Shown piece after piece: positions 52,186 through 60,512 of a stretch of DNA of 64,000 nucleotides; within the stretch, counting starts at the first letter, position 1, and each line of letters begins with the position of its first letter. Source of the DNA: Oscillospiraceae bacterium (GTDB taxonomy: Bacteria > Bacillota > Clostridia > Oscillospirales > Oscillospiraceae); the NCBI GenBank assembly GCA_017938625.1, contig JAGBBD010000040.1:28350-92349 (forward strand), written 5' to 3'. The position numbers and the translations under genes are program-made. Below the pieces are notes generated by a model, which was not told the origin of the DNA, ran no database searches, and worked only from the letters and a program-made list of their open reading frames with translations.

Positions 52186-52887
52186 TCAATTGTCAATTTC
52201 GCAGAAATATCCTGCGCCGCGTTTGGTGCGGATGTAACGGGGCTCGCCGGGGTCGTCTTCGATTTTTTCGCGCAGACGGCGCACGGTCACGTCCACGGTG
52301 CGCATATCGCCGAAGTAGTCATAGTTCCACACCTTGGTCATCAGCTCTTCCCGGGAGAAGACCTTGCCCGGATTGGTGAGCAGACAGGTCAGAAGGTCAA
52401 ATTCCTTCTGGGTCACATCCACCATGGTGCCGTTTTTCCGCACGGTCACAGCCTGCAGATCTACGAAAAGGCTGCCCAGCTGCAGCAGATGCTCTCCTGC
52501 GCCCCGGGTGCCTGCATCCAGAGAACGGCGGCGGATATTGGCTTTCACTCTTGCCAGAAGCTCCCGCATGGAGAAGGGCTTGGTGATATAATCATCGGCA
52601 CCTGCTTCCAGACCGAAGACCTTGTCGCTCTCTTCCTCACGGGCGGTGAGCATGATCACCGGCACGGCAGAGCCGGCTGCACGAAGAGCGGTGCACACAT
52701 CAAAGCCGTTCATCTTCGGCAGCATCACATCCAGCAGCACCAGATCGGGATCCTTGGTCTTTGCCAGCTCCAGACCAGTTTCGCCGTCCAGCGCCTCCAT
52801 GGTCTCATAGCCCTCACGCATCAGGTTAAACTTGAGGATCTCCACGATGGCGCGTTCGTCTTCCACGATCAAAACGGTATTACCCAT
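52186..52887 (-). CDS. OmpR-family response regulator, WalR/PhoP type
   Basis: 233 residues: receiver domain with phosphorylation site D53 (DLVLLDVMLP) and K102-like ITKPF, and a winged-helix domain (QKEFDLLTCLL, VDVTVRRLREKIEDDP, IRTKRGAGYFC). AAGGAGAAACAA precedes the start. It is 10 bp after the YARHG gene and upstream of its kinase. Similarity is highest by eye to WalR/PhoP; which of the two cannot be decided without a search. Confidence 0.93.
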   Translation of the reverse strand: MGNTVLIVEDERAIVEILKFNLMREGYETMEALDGETGLELAKTKDPDLVLLDVMLPKMNGFDVCTALRAAGSAVPVIMLTAREEESDKVFGLEAGADDYITKPFSMRELLARVKANIRRRSLDAGTRGAGEHLLQLGSLFVDLQAVTVRKNGTMVDVTQKEFDLLTCLLTNPGKVFSREELMTKVWNYDYFGDMRTVDVTVRRLREKIEDDPGEPRYIRTKRGAGYFCEIDN

Positions 52888-52897
52888 TTGTTTCTCC

Positions 52898-53737
52898 TTA
52901 TCCTTCCGCTGCCTTCAGGAACTGAATGTTGGCAAGCTCTGTTTTGTTGAACACGTTTTCATCAAAATCGGCAGGGGCGATGGTGCCCTCATACCAGCTG
53001 CAGCTGTTAAACCATGCCTGCAGGTCGGGGTTGTTGAATCTTCTGCCGTGACGGGCAAAGATCTCGTTTCTGGCGATCTGCAGCTCGGCGGTGCTCAAGC
53101 CTTCAATGTCCGCATCGGTCAGCAGACGCTCGGAGCTGTCGGGGAAAAACCACTCGGTCTGACTGACAGAGGGCTTCTGCTGCTCTTCTTCCGCAGGGGC
53201 TTCTTCCTCGGAGGGCGTTTCCTCTTCTGCAGGAGTCTCTTCTTCTGCAGGGTCTTCCTCTTCCGTGGGGGTTTCCTCAACAGGCTCTTCTTCTGCGGGC
53301 GTTTCCTCGGTGGTCTCTTCTTCCGCAGGCTTGGTAGTCTCTTCCTCGCGGCTGATGGGATCTTCCACGATCACCTCGGGCAGCTCGCCCATCTGGGTCT
53401 CGGAGCCGGTCTGCACCACGTTCTCCTGCATGACGGCATCCTTTTCCGTCACCTCGGAAATGGTACCCACCAAGAACATGACCGCTGCTGTCAGCACCAG
53501 TACGGCGCCGAGGGTCAGCAGCACCATGGCGGCGATCTCCGCAGGGGTCTTTTTTCTTTTATAGAACTGCACGCCGCTGCCCAGCTTGGGCAGCTTCTTG
53601 CCGCAGCCGGAGCAAGTCCGGGAGCCGGGTCTGGACTCCGCCTGACAGGCAGGGCAGACCATGGGCTGTAGGGCGCCGCAGGCAGAACAGAAGCGGGAAT
53701 TTTCCGCCAATTCATTACCACAACGTTTACAGGTCAT
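52898..53737 (-). CDS. Zinc-ribbon membrane protein with YARHG domain
   Basis: 279 residues. Two zinc ribbons (CKRCGNE...CSACG, about 3-21; CPACQAE...CSGCG, about 28-46), a membrane helix (about 68-90), a long Glu/Pro/Thr linker (about 125-200) and a C-terminal YARHG domain (IARNEIFARHGRRFNNPDLQAWFNSCSWY, about 221-249). YARHG is thought to bind cell-wall material outside the membrane. The gene precedes the two-component system by 10 bp, so it may sense or report the wall state to it. Confidence 0.88.
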   Translation of the reverse strand: MTCKRCGNELAENSRFCSACGALQPMVCPACQAESRPGSRTCSGCGKKLPKLGSGVQFYKRKKTPAEIAAMVLLTLGAVLVLTAAVMFLVGTISEVTEKDAVMQENVVQTGSETQMGELPEVIVEDPISREEETTKPAEEETTEETPAEEEPVEETPTEEEDPAEEETPAEEETPSEEEAPAEEEQQKPSVSQTEWFFPDSSERLLTDADIEGLSTAELQIARNEIFARHGRRFNNPDLQAWFNSCSWYEGTIAPADFDENVFNKTELANIQFLKAAEG

Positions 53738-53774
53738 GGGAACACATCCTTTCGTAACCTTTATTATACCACAA

Positions 53775-55109
53775 TCACCCCAAATGCCGCAATGCCTTTG
53801 GGAAGTGATTCTTCAAAACACCGCCGGAGCCTTTTGCCCAGCCAAGGCTCAAGCCGTCCACGCACACCAACGTCCAGCCGTTTTGCTCTCCCGGCAGCGT
53901 CTCGCCGCGCAAATAGCGGTAGATTTCCGTGCTGTCTTCCGGGTAGCTGACGGTGTTCTTTGCAGTTTTCAGCCACAGCGCCCATGCGTGGGCAGGCTCA
54001 AATCTGCCTTTTTTCAGTTCACCCAGCTCCAGACCGGCGCGCAGGACTTTCAGTCCGTCCAGCCGGGGCATGAGATGGGGCACGAGCAGCAGAGTCTGAC
54101 CGAAGCTCATCAGCCGCCCCTCGGGATATTCGACGAGATTCTCCCTGCAGAAGTTCTCCAGCTCCTTGGGGACAGGAAGACCTTTTTCCCGGAAAGCAGG
54201 CTCCGGTTCTTCTTCTCCCGCCAAGGTCAGCACAGCGGCATAGTGGCCCTCACCGTGGAGCTTGTGAGGCCACAGACGGAAGGTGTCCTTCAACGCCTCA
54301 TTGCCGTCTGCCCATTGAGGCACACCGGGTGCAAACCACGGCGCGTCTGCAGCTTGGACGGAAAACTCTTTGTGCTCTTTCAAAAATGCGGCAATGACGC
54401 CTTCGTTTTCTGCCGGGGCAAAGGTGCAGGTGGAGTAGACCAGTCTGCCGCCGGGACGGAGCATTTTTGCCGCCGAGCGCAGGATCTCCAGCTGACGGTC
54501 GGCACACATGGCAACGGTCTGCTCGCTCCAGTCGGTGACAGCGGCTTCCTCCTTGCGGAACATCCCCTCACCGGAGCAGGGCGCATCCACCAGCACACGG
54601 TCAAAGAAGCCTGCAAACCGCTCTGCCAGCTTCTGCGGATGCTCATTGAGCACCAGTGCGTTGGCGATGCCAAGACGCTCGATGTTTCTCGACAGGATCT
54701 TTGACCGCTTGGGGTTATACTCGTTGCACACCAGCAGTCCCTCTCCCTGCAGCGCTGCTGCCAGCTGTGTGGATTTGCCGCCGGGTGCGGCACACAGATC
54801 CAGCACCCGCATCCCGGGATGCACATCCAAAAGCCCTGCCGGTGCCATGGCGCTGGCTTCCTGCAGATAGTAAAGCCCCGCCTCGTGATAGGCGGAAAGT
54901 CCCGGTCGGGTGGCAATATCATAATAGTAGCCGTGCTTCTCCCACGGAACGGGCGTCAGACCAAACCGGGAAAGCTCCGGCGGCTGCGCCGTTTTCAGAG
55001 GGTTGAGCCGCAGACCCACATTGCGCGGTCTGTCATAGGATGCGGCAAAATCGGCAAATTCATCGCCCAGAAGGCGCTTCATTCTGTTTTCAAATTCCTG
55101 TGGAAACAT
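53775..55109 (-). CDS. 16S rRNA m5C methyltransferase, RsmF/NSUN type
   Basis: About 444 residues. SAM-dependent domain with CAAPGGKSTQLA (about 111-122) and catalytic cysteines in DAPCSGEGMF (about 177-186) and STCTFAPAENE (about 230-240). The C-terminal RsmF-type domains (from about 285) follow. It should make 5-methylcytosine in 16S rRNA. ATG at 55109 follows AAAGGAGCC; upstream sequence in frame is repeat. Confidence 0.92.
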   Translation of the reverse strand: MFPQEFENRMKRLLGDEFADFAASYDRPRNVGLRLNPLKTAQPPELSRFGLTPVPWEKHGYYYDIATRPGLSAYHEAGLYYLQEASAMAPAGLLDVHPGMRVLDLCAAPGGKSTQLAAALQGEGLLVCNEYNPKRSKILSRNIERLGIANALVLNEHPQKLAERFAGFFDRVLVDAPCSGEGMFRKEEAAVTDWSEQTVAMCADRQLEILRSAAKMLRPGGRLVYSTCTFAPAENEGVIAAFLKEHKEFSVQAADAPWFAPGVPQWADGNEALKDTFRLWPHKLHGEGHYAAVLTLAGEEEPEPAFREKGLPVPKELENFCRENLVEYPEGRLMSFGQTLLLVPHLMPRLDGLKVLRAGLELGELKKGRFEPAHAWALWLKTAKNTVSYPEDSTEIYRYLRGETLPGEQNGWTLVCVDGLSLGWAKGSGGVLKNHFPKALRHLG

Positions 55110-55119
55110 AAAGGCTCCT

Positions 55120-55350
55120 TTTAATTGACAATTGACAATGAATGTGTCGGCTCTGCCGACGGATTTGAAATTTGCTGCGCACCAAAGGCTCCCCTTGTCA
55201 GGGGAGCTGTCAAAATCTTTGATTTTGACTGAGGGGTAGTCGTGATCGTTCTCTCCCTCCGGTTTCGCTTCGCTCAACCACCTCCCTCAGAAGCCGGGAG
55301 GCATGGGTGCATCCGTAGCCGACGGCGCCCTTGACGTCCCGCGTGCAGGC
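55120..55350. repeat. Inverted REP pair (empty element) and hairpin before rsmF
   Basis: TTGACAATTGACAATG, TGTCGGCTCTGCCGACGG hairpin (55147-55164), then a forward REP unit (GGCTCCCCTTGTCAGGGGAG, GTCAAAATC...GATTTTGAC, TGAGGGGTAGTCG; 55190-55243) and a reversed unit (TTCTCTCCCTCCGG ... CCGGGAGGCA; 55250-55304). It matches the empty element at 14049-14166 almost base for base over its first half. Confidence 0.8.
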
Positions 55351-55415
55351 AGCTGAGATTTTTACAATATATCATTATAACACACATTTCGGCAAATCGC
55401 CACCGTGCCATTTTC

Positions 55416-55444
55416 TTGACAACCTCTCTTGGTCACGATATAAT
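55416..55444 (+). promoter_or_regulatory. Consensus promoter of the 600-residue zinc-ribbon protein
   Basis: TTGACA (55416-55421) and TATAAT (55439-55444), 17 bp apart, 36 bp before the start. Confidence 0.88.
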
Positions 55445-55480
55445 AAAATATAAACTTTTACATAGATTGGAAGTGGCGCT

Positions 55481-57283
55481 ATGCACTGTTATCATTGCGG
55501 TTCCCAGATTCCCGATGGGCTGAAATTCTGCGTGGACTGCGGCGCGGAGCTGGATGAGCCTGTCTCCGAGGTTCGCCCTCTGGTGGAAAAGAAGCTGCCC
55601 GAGGCTCCCGAGGTGGAGCAGCTGACCGACGCATCCTCCGGCAGCGGTCTGTTTGTGGAAGAATTGGCACAGGAAACGGCAGAGGAGCTCCCTGCCGAGG
55701 AAGCTGCCGAAGAAGCTGAAGAGGCAGCCGAAGAAGCGGAAGAAACGGAAGAACTTGAGGAAGAAGCGGCAGATCCTGCTCTGGATCCCACCTCCGATCA
55801 GTTTGATCCGAGAAAGTTTGCCGAGCAGGGCATGGAGGAATTCGCGCCTGCCGCACCGGCAGATGACGAGGAAGAGCCGGAGGAAGAGAAACCTTCCAAG
55901 GCAAAGAAGGCTCCCAAAAAGAACAAGAAAAAAGGCAAGGGCGGCATTGTGGCGCTGATTCTGGTTTTGGCGGCGCTGCTGCTGGGCGGTGCGGCAGGTC
56001 TGCTGTACTGGCTGACCGAGCCTGTGGATCAGGCGCAGCTGCGCGGTGACTTTGCCGGTTACATGAGCTACGCGGAGGATACCGCCGTGGAAGCCTTCAA
56101 TGTGACCGACCGTGAGACCAGCCGTCTGAACAGAAGCGATGCCATCTGGTGCACCGTCACCGCTGCCGATGATGCCGTGCGCACCCAGCGCACCTATGTC
56201 ATGCAGTATGCTCTGACCCGTGAGGGCTGGAAGCTGCGCAGCGTGGAAGACATCAGCACCGAAACATGGACGGCGCAGCCTCTGGTGGGCGCTTCTCTGG
56301 AAGAGATCTATGCCGCGCTGACCGGGCAGGTCGTGACGGTGGATTCCGATTTCCTCTATCCTCTGGAAGCGGAAGATGCCCAGACTGCCGAGATCATGAG
56401 CCAGTCCCCCGATCTGAATGCCAAGACCGACACGGTGGAGGCTGTCATTTCCGTCACCGACGATCTGGTAGGCTGGACTGCCGATGTGGATCTGACTTTG
56501 ACCTTCACCGACCATTGGAAGCTGGATACCTTCTCCTATGACAATGTGCAGATGGAGTTCAAGCCCGGCATGGAGTTCAAGCTGGAAGAAGAGGACTTTG
56601 CCGAAGATATGGCACAGTTCCCCATTGTGCTGGGTGAGCAGGAGAGCGAAGACACCGTGGAGACGACCACCGTGGTGGATGGCGAAGAGGTGCAGGAAGC
56701 TCCCGATATGACCGTGCAGACTGTCAAGGTGCTTGCCGAGCAGGTGCAGGATCTGACTGTGACGGAAAAGCGCTTCTCTCTGGCAGAGGATACCCAGAAT
56801 GTCACCTGTGAGTTTGTGCTGGATAAGCCTGCCGCCAAGCTGCAGGTCACAGCCGTTCTGAGCTATGTCTTTGAAGACGGTTGGAAGCTGGATGCAGCCG
56901 AGTATGAGGCTGTGGTGGAAGAGATCAAGCTGGAAGGCGACTGGGCGGGCACATATACCGCTGTGGAAGGTCAGAAGCCCAATGTGAAGCTGACCGTGAA
57001 GACCGATGAGGAAGGCAAGACCACCAACACCTTTGCCTTCAGCGCTCCCGAGGGCGTGTGGTATCCCACCGGCAGCTACTATGTGGCATCTGCTACCGAC
57101 GCAGAAACGCTGAACGTGAAGTTTGATCCCACCGAGTGGACGCCCATGGGCAACCCGGGCAACATCACCATGGTGGGCATTGACGGCACGCTGATGATCG
57201 AGGAAGGCACCATCACCGATGGTGAGACCTTCTCCATCACCCTGCAGGTGCCTGTGGAAGTGACGGAAGAGACACAAGAATAA
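55481..57283 (+). CDS. Large zinc-ribbon membrane protein with acidic linker
   Basis: 600 residues, function unknown. N-terminal zinc ribbon CYHCGSQ...CVDCG (3-20), a very acidic Glu/Ala stretch (about 55-145) ending in a Lys-rich patch, a membrane helix (about 160-182), and an external part with two similar beta-rich segments (about 215-350 and 385-490, each with WKL(R/D) near its end). A last domain (about 490-600, EGDWAGTYTAVEGQKPNVKLTVK) resembles the small beta-barrel seen in lipocalin-like surface proteins. The same ribbon, linker, helix and external domain layout as the protein at 52898-53737. Confidence 0.8.
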   Translation: MHCYHCGSQIPDGLKFCVDCGAELDEPVSEVRPLVEKKLPEAPEVEQLTDASSGSGLFVEELAQETAEELPAEEAAEEAEEAAEEAEETEELEEEAADPALDPTSDQFDPRKFAEQGMEEFAPAAPADDEEEPEEEKPSKAKKAPKKNKKKGKGGIVALILVLAALLLGGAAGLLYWLTEPVDQAQLRGDFAGYMSYAEDTAVEAFNVTDRETSRLNRSDAIWCTVTAADDAVRTQRTYVMQYALTREGWKLRSVEDISTETWTAQPLVGASLEEIYAALTGQVVTVDSDFLYPLEAEDAQTAEIMSQSPDLNAKTDTVEAVISVTDDLVGWTADVDLTLTFTDHWKLDTFSYDNVQMEFKPGMEFKLEEEDFAEDMAQFPIVLGEQESEDTVETTTVVDGEEVQEAPDMTVQTVKVLAEQVQDLTVTEKRFSLAEDTQNVTCEFVLDKPAAKLQVTAVLSYVFEDGWKLDAAEYEAVVEEIKLEGDWAGTYTAVEGQKPNVKLTVKTDEEGKTTNTFAFSAPEGVWYPTGSYYVASATDAETLNVKFDPTEWTPMGNPGNITMVGIDGTLMIEEGTITDGETFSITLQVPVEVTEETQE

Positions 57284-57287
57284 CAAC

Positions 57288-57315
57288 AAGAGAGCACCCG
57301 ACCGGGTGCTCTCTT
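57288..57315 (+). terminator. Terminator after the zinc-ribbon protein
   Basis: AAGAGAGCACCCG-AC-CGGGTGCTCTCTT directly after the stop codon. Confidence 0.85.
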
Positions 57316-57329
57316 GCGTTATTCTAATG

Positions 57330-57740
57330 AAGAATGAAAAATGAAAAATTGTGGGTCACTTTGCGACGGATTGAAAAATATGCTGCGCACCCTTCCTCGT
57401 GCCCCTTTTTCAGGGGGCTGGCAGCCCGTAGGGCTGACTGGGGGTTGTGAGATAAAATCACTTTATCAAACAACGGAAAAGTGTGGTCAACATTCAACCC
57501 CCCGGCTCGCTACGCGATCCACCCCCCTACAGAGGGGGGACGAGGAGTGCATCCTGTAGGGCAGGCAGTGCGTAGCTGTCGTAGGGGCGGCAATCTGCCG
57601 CCCGTCAATTGTCATCGCTGCCTGCACACGATCCCTCAGTCAGCTTCGCTGACAAGGGGAGCCAAGGTTCGCAGCAAAATTTCCAATCTGTCGGCTTTGC
57701 CGACACATCACTTATTCACTATTCACTATTACTTATTACC
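57330..57740. repeat. Repeat cluster before lplA terminator
   Basis: About 410 bp, no gene: AATGAAGAATGAAAAATG, decayed GGGTCACTTTGCGACGG (57353-57370), the 150-bp element (57396-57545), TAGGGGCGGCAATCTGCCGCCC (57581-57602), a reversed REP unit CCCTCAGTCAGCTTCGCTGACAAGGGGAGCC (57631-57662) and the reversed GTCGGCTTTGCCGAC hairpin (57690-57704). Confidence 0.8.
57396..57545. mobile_element. MITE-like inverted-repeat element, copy 3
   Basis: Same orientation as copy 1: CTCGTGCCCCTTTTTCAGGG left end, GGCAGCCCGTAGGGCTGACTG inner part identical to copy 1, centre ATCACTTTATCAAACAACGG, right end CCCCCCTACAGAGGGGGGAC. Present at 150 bp. Confidence 0.6.
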
Positions 57741-57742
57741 TG

Positions 57743-57774
57743 AACAAGAAAAGACGAAGGGGTCTTTTCTTGTT
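57743..57774 (-). terminator. lplA terminator
   Basis: ACAAGAAAAGAC-GAAGG-GTCTTTTCTTGT hairpin just past the lplA stop. Confidence 0.8.
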
Positions 57775-57775
57775 A

Positions 57776-58726
57776 TCACAATCCCTGTTTGAGCAAAAAA
57801 TCTGCCACGTCATTTTGCTGCATATCTGTGCCCTGTAGGGCATCGTGCAGCGCCCGGGAGCTGCAGCGGCAGCCGGTGAGCCGTGCCCGGATGCGCTGAG
57901 GCAGGTCTGCGTCCATGGCATCGGAAAAAACCTCCGCCCGTTCCACCGTACCGTCACGCAGGGTCAAAAGCAGCTGCACGCCGCCCCAAGGGAAGCGCTC
58001 GGACAGCTCCAGATCAAAGGCAGGGGTCTTGCCAAGCCGCCATTGCCATGACGACTGCTTTTCGAAATAGGGCACTACCTGCCCAAGCTGCTGTACCGTG
58101 ACAGTCAGATCCGTCACCTCGCCGTAGGCTTCCTCAAAGCTGCGGCGGATAGCAAGAAGCATGGCATCTTTTGAGATGTTCAGATTGTCCACTCGGGCAC
58201 GGACAGAATCCACGCCCTTGGCGCGCAGCTTTTTGGGATCGGGGTGCAGATAGTTCTGCAGCCGTCCCAGATCCGACTGCAGCAGCAGCGTGCCGTGGTG
58301 CTGACGCAGGTCGCCTCTGGCGCAGAAGGCATTGCCGGAAAACTTTTTCCCGTCTGCCAGAAGATCGTTGCGCCCGGAGAACTCGCAATCGATACCGAAG
58401 CTGCGCACAGCGCGCAAAATGACCTCCAGCTGACGGGTCACATCGTAGGTATCCTTGCCCGTGATAAAGGAAAAATTCAGATTGCCCTCGTCGTGATACA
58501 CAGCGCCGCCGCCGGAAATGCGCCGCACCAGCTGCACATCATCGCGCTCCATGGCGGCAAGGTCGCACTCCTTCCATGGGTTCTGATTTTTGCCGATGAT
58601 CACGGCAGAGCGGTTTACATAAAAATATAACAGCACATCCTCCGGCTGCATGGTATCAAGGAACCATTCGTCCATGGCCAGATTCTGCCATCCGTCTACA
58701 GACGGGGACACATACCAGTAATTCAT
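57776..58726 (-). CDS. lplA: Lipoate-protein ligase A
   Basis: Attaches lipoate to E2 or GcvH proteins. About 316 residues. RRISGGGAVYHDEGNLNFSF (about 60-79) is the family signature and KKFSGNAFC (about 118-126, catalytic Lys) follows. The C-terminal accessory domain is present, so the enzyme is probably full length and self-activating. Start at 58726 fits AAAAGG nine bases upstream; ATG at 58732 is too close to it. Divergent from RNase Y. No lipoyl-dependent enzyme gene is in the window. Confidence 0.94.
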   Translation of the reverse strand: MNYWYVSPSVDGWQNLAMDEWFLDTMQPEDVLLYFYVNRSAVIIGKNQNPWKECDLAAMERDDVQLVRRISGGGAVYHDEGNLNFSFITGKDTYDVTRQLEVILRAVRSFGIDCEFSGRNDLLADGKKFSGNAFCARGDLRQHHGTLLLQSDLGRLQNYLHPDPKKLRAKGVDSVRARVDNLNISKDAMLLAIRRSFEEAYGEVTDLTVTVQQLGQVVPYFEKQSSWQWRLGKTPAFDLELSERFPWGGVQLLLTLRDGTVERAEVFSDAMDADLPQRIRARLTGCRCSSRALHDALQGTDMQQNDVADFLLKQGL

Positions 58727-58788
58727 GTTCATCACCTTTTGGTATTTTATCACATTTGGCCGTGTTTGAAAAGCAGTTTACTTTTTCC

Positions 58789-58817
58789 TTGACACTGACT
58801 GTTTAAAACGGTACAAT
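58789..58817 (+). promoter_or_regulatory. RNase Y promoter
   Basis: TTGACA (58789-58794) and TACAAT (58812-58817), 17 bp apart, leaving a leader of about 95 bases before the start codon. Confidence 0.8.
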
Positions 58818-58920
58818 ATACGCTGAGAGTAGTGTGGTCTAACTATACTTTAGGGGAGTACAGTCGGGCCTTTTCTTTCAAAGCAACCCAAATTTCAACA
58901 AGGAGGTGGGTCCGTAGATT

Positions 58921-60477
58921 ATGATGCCGATCATGTACGCAATCGCCGCCATCGCCGGCGCATTTGTGGTAAGTGGTATTATTTTCTTCCTGATCGGTAT
59001 GGCATACCGCAAGAAGGTCTCTGAAAAAGAGATCGGCTCCGCGGAAGAGGAAGCCAAGCGCATCCTCAATGAGGCCATCAAGAGCGCGGAAAGCAAAAAG
59101 CGTGAAATGCTGCTGGAAGCCAAGGAAGAGATTCATAAATCGCGTGCCGAAAACGAGAAAGAACTGAAGGAACGCCGCAGCGACCTGCAGAAGCAGGAGC
59201 GCCGTTTCCAGCAGAGAGAAGAAGCCTTTGACAAAAAGGTGGATGCTCACGAGAAGAAAGAAGAAGAACTGGCAAAGAAACTGGCAAATGTGGCTGCCGC
59301 ACAGGAAGAAGTCAACACCATCAAGCGCAGCCAGCTTGAAATGCTGGAGAAGATCTCCGGTCTGAGCAAGGAAGATGCCAAGAGCCAGCTGCTGCAGAGC
59401 GTGGAGACGGAAGTGCGCCACGAAACTGCCATGAAGATCAAAGAGATCGAAAGCCAGATGAAGGAGCAGTCCGATCAGCTGGCAAGAGAGATCATCTCCA
59501 CCGCCATCCAGCGCTGTGCCGCAGACCATGCGGCGGAAGCCACCGTTTCCGTGGTACCCCTGCCGAATGACGAGATGAAGGGCCGCATCATCGGTCGTGA
59601 AGGTCGCAACATTCGCACCCTGGAAACCATCACCGGTGTGGATCTGATCATCGACGATACCCCCGAAGCCATCACCGTTTCCAGCTTTGATCCTGTCCGC
59701 CGTGAGGTGGCAAGACTGGCGCTGGAGAAGCTCATTGCCGACGGCCGTATCCATCCCACCCGTATCGAGGACATGGTGGAAAAGGCTCGCCGCGAAGTGG
59801 ATCATACCATCAAGATGGAGGGCGAACGTGCCACCTTCGAGACCGGTATCCACGGTCTGCATCCCGAGCTGGTCAAGCTCCTGGGCAGACAGAAGTACCG
59901 TACCTCTTACGGTCAGAACGTGCTCAACCACTCCATGGAAGTTGCCCATATCGCAGGTCTTCTCGCCAGCGAGCTTGGTGTGGACGTGACCTTGGCAAAG
60001 CGCGCAGGTCTGCTCCACGACCTTGGTAAGTCCGTGGACCACGAAATGGAAGGCAGCCACGTCCAGCTGGGCGTGGAGCTGGCACGGAAGTATAAGGAGT
60101 CCCCTGCCGTTATCCATGCCATCGAAGCCCACCATGGCGATGTGGAAGCCCAGACTGTCATCGCCTGCCTGGTTCAGGCTGCCGATGCCATCTCCGCCGC
60201 CCGTCCCGGCGCCCGCCGTGAAAATGTGGAAAGCTATATCCGCCGTCTGGAGAAGCTGGAAGAGCTCACCGGCACCTATCCCGGTGTTGAAAAGTCCTTC
60301 GCCATTCAGGCAGGCAGAGAAGTCCGTATCATGGTCAAGCCCGAGGAGGTCACGGAAGACAACATGGTATTGCTTGCAAGAGAGCTTGCCAAGAAGATCG
60401 AAGCCGAGCTGGAATACCCCGGTCAGATCAAGGTCAATGTCATCCGCGAGACCAAAGCTGTGGAATACGCAAAATAA
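58921..60477 (+). CDS. rny: Ribonuclease Y
   Basis: Membrane-anchored endoribonuclease that starts mRNA decay in Firmicutes. 518 residues: N-terminal membrane helix (about 4-24), a long coiled coil (about 35-190), KH domain with [28 protein letters not shown] (about 223-250), and HD domain with [10 protein letters not shown] (about 363). AAGGAGG lies 14 bases before the ATG, farther than normal; a stop (TAG, 58915-58917) just upstream in frame rules out a longer protein. Confidence 0.97.
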   Translation: MMPIMYAIAAIAGAFVVSGIIFFLIGMAYRKKVSEKEIGSAEEEAKRILNEAIKSAESKKREMLLEAKEEIHKSRAENEKELKERRSDLQKQERRFQQREEAFDKKVDAHEKKEEELAKKLANVAAAQEEVNTIKRSQLEMLEKISGLSKEDAKSQLLQSVETEVRHETAMKIKEIESQMKEQSDQLAREIISTAIQRCAADHAAEATVSVVPLPNDEMKGRIIGREGRNIRTLETITGVDLIIDDTPEAITVSSFDPVRREVARLALEKLIADGRIHPTRIEDMVEKARREVDHTIKMEGERATFETGIHGLHPELVKLLGRQKYRTSYGQNVLNHSMEVAHIAGLLASELGVDVTLAKRAGLLHDLGKSVDHEMEGSHVQLGVELARKYKESPAVIHAIEAHHGDVEAQTVIACLVQAADAISAARPGARRENVESYIRRLEKLEELTGTYPGVEKSFAIQAGREVRIMVKPEEVTEDNMVLLARELAKKIEAELEYPGQIKVNVIRETKAVEYAK

Positions 60478-60484
60478 AAGACAC

Positions 60485-60512
60485 AAAAGCCCTGTCGTTC
60501 CCGACAGGGCTT
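60485..60512 (+). terminator. RNase Y terminator, split by cassette 2
   Basis: AAAAGCCCTGTCG-TTC-CCGACAGGGCTT keeps its stem but its T-tract is cut after two T's. TTCCCGACAGGGCTT (60498-60512) is repeated at 62420-62434, where the missing T run follows. Confidence 0.85.
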
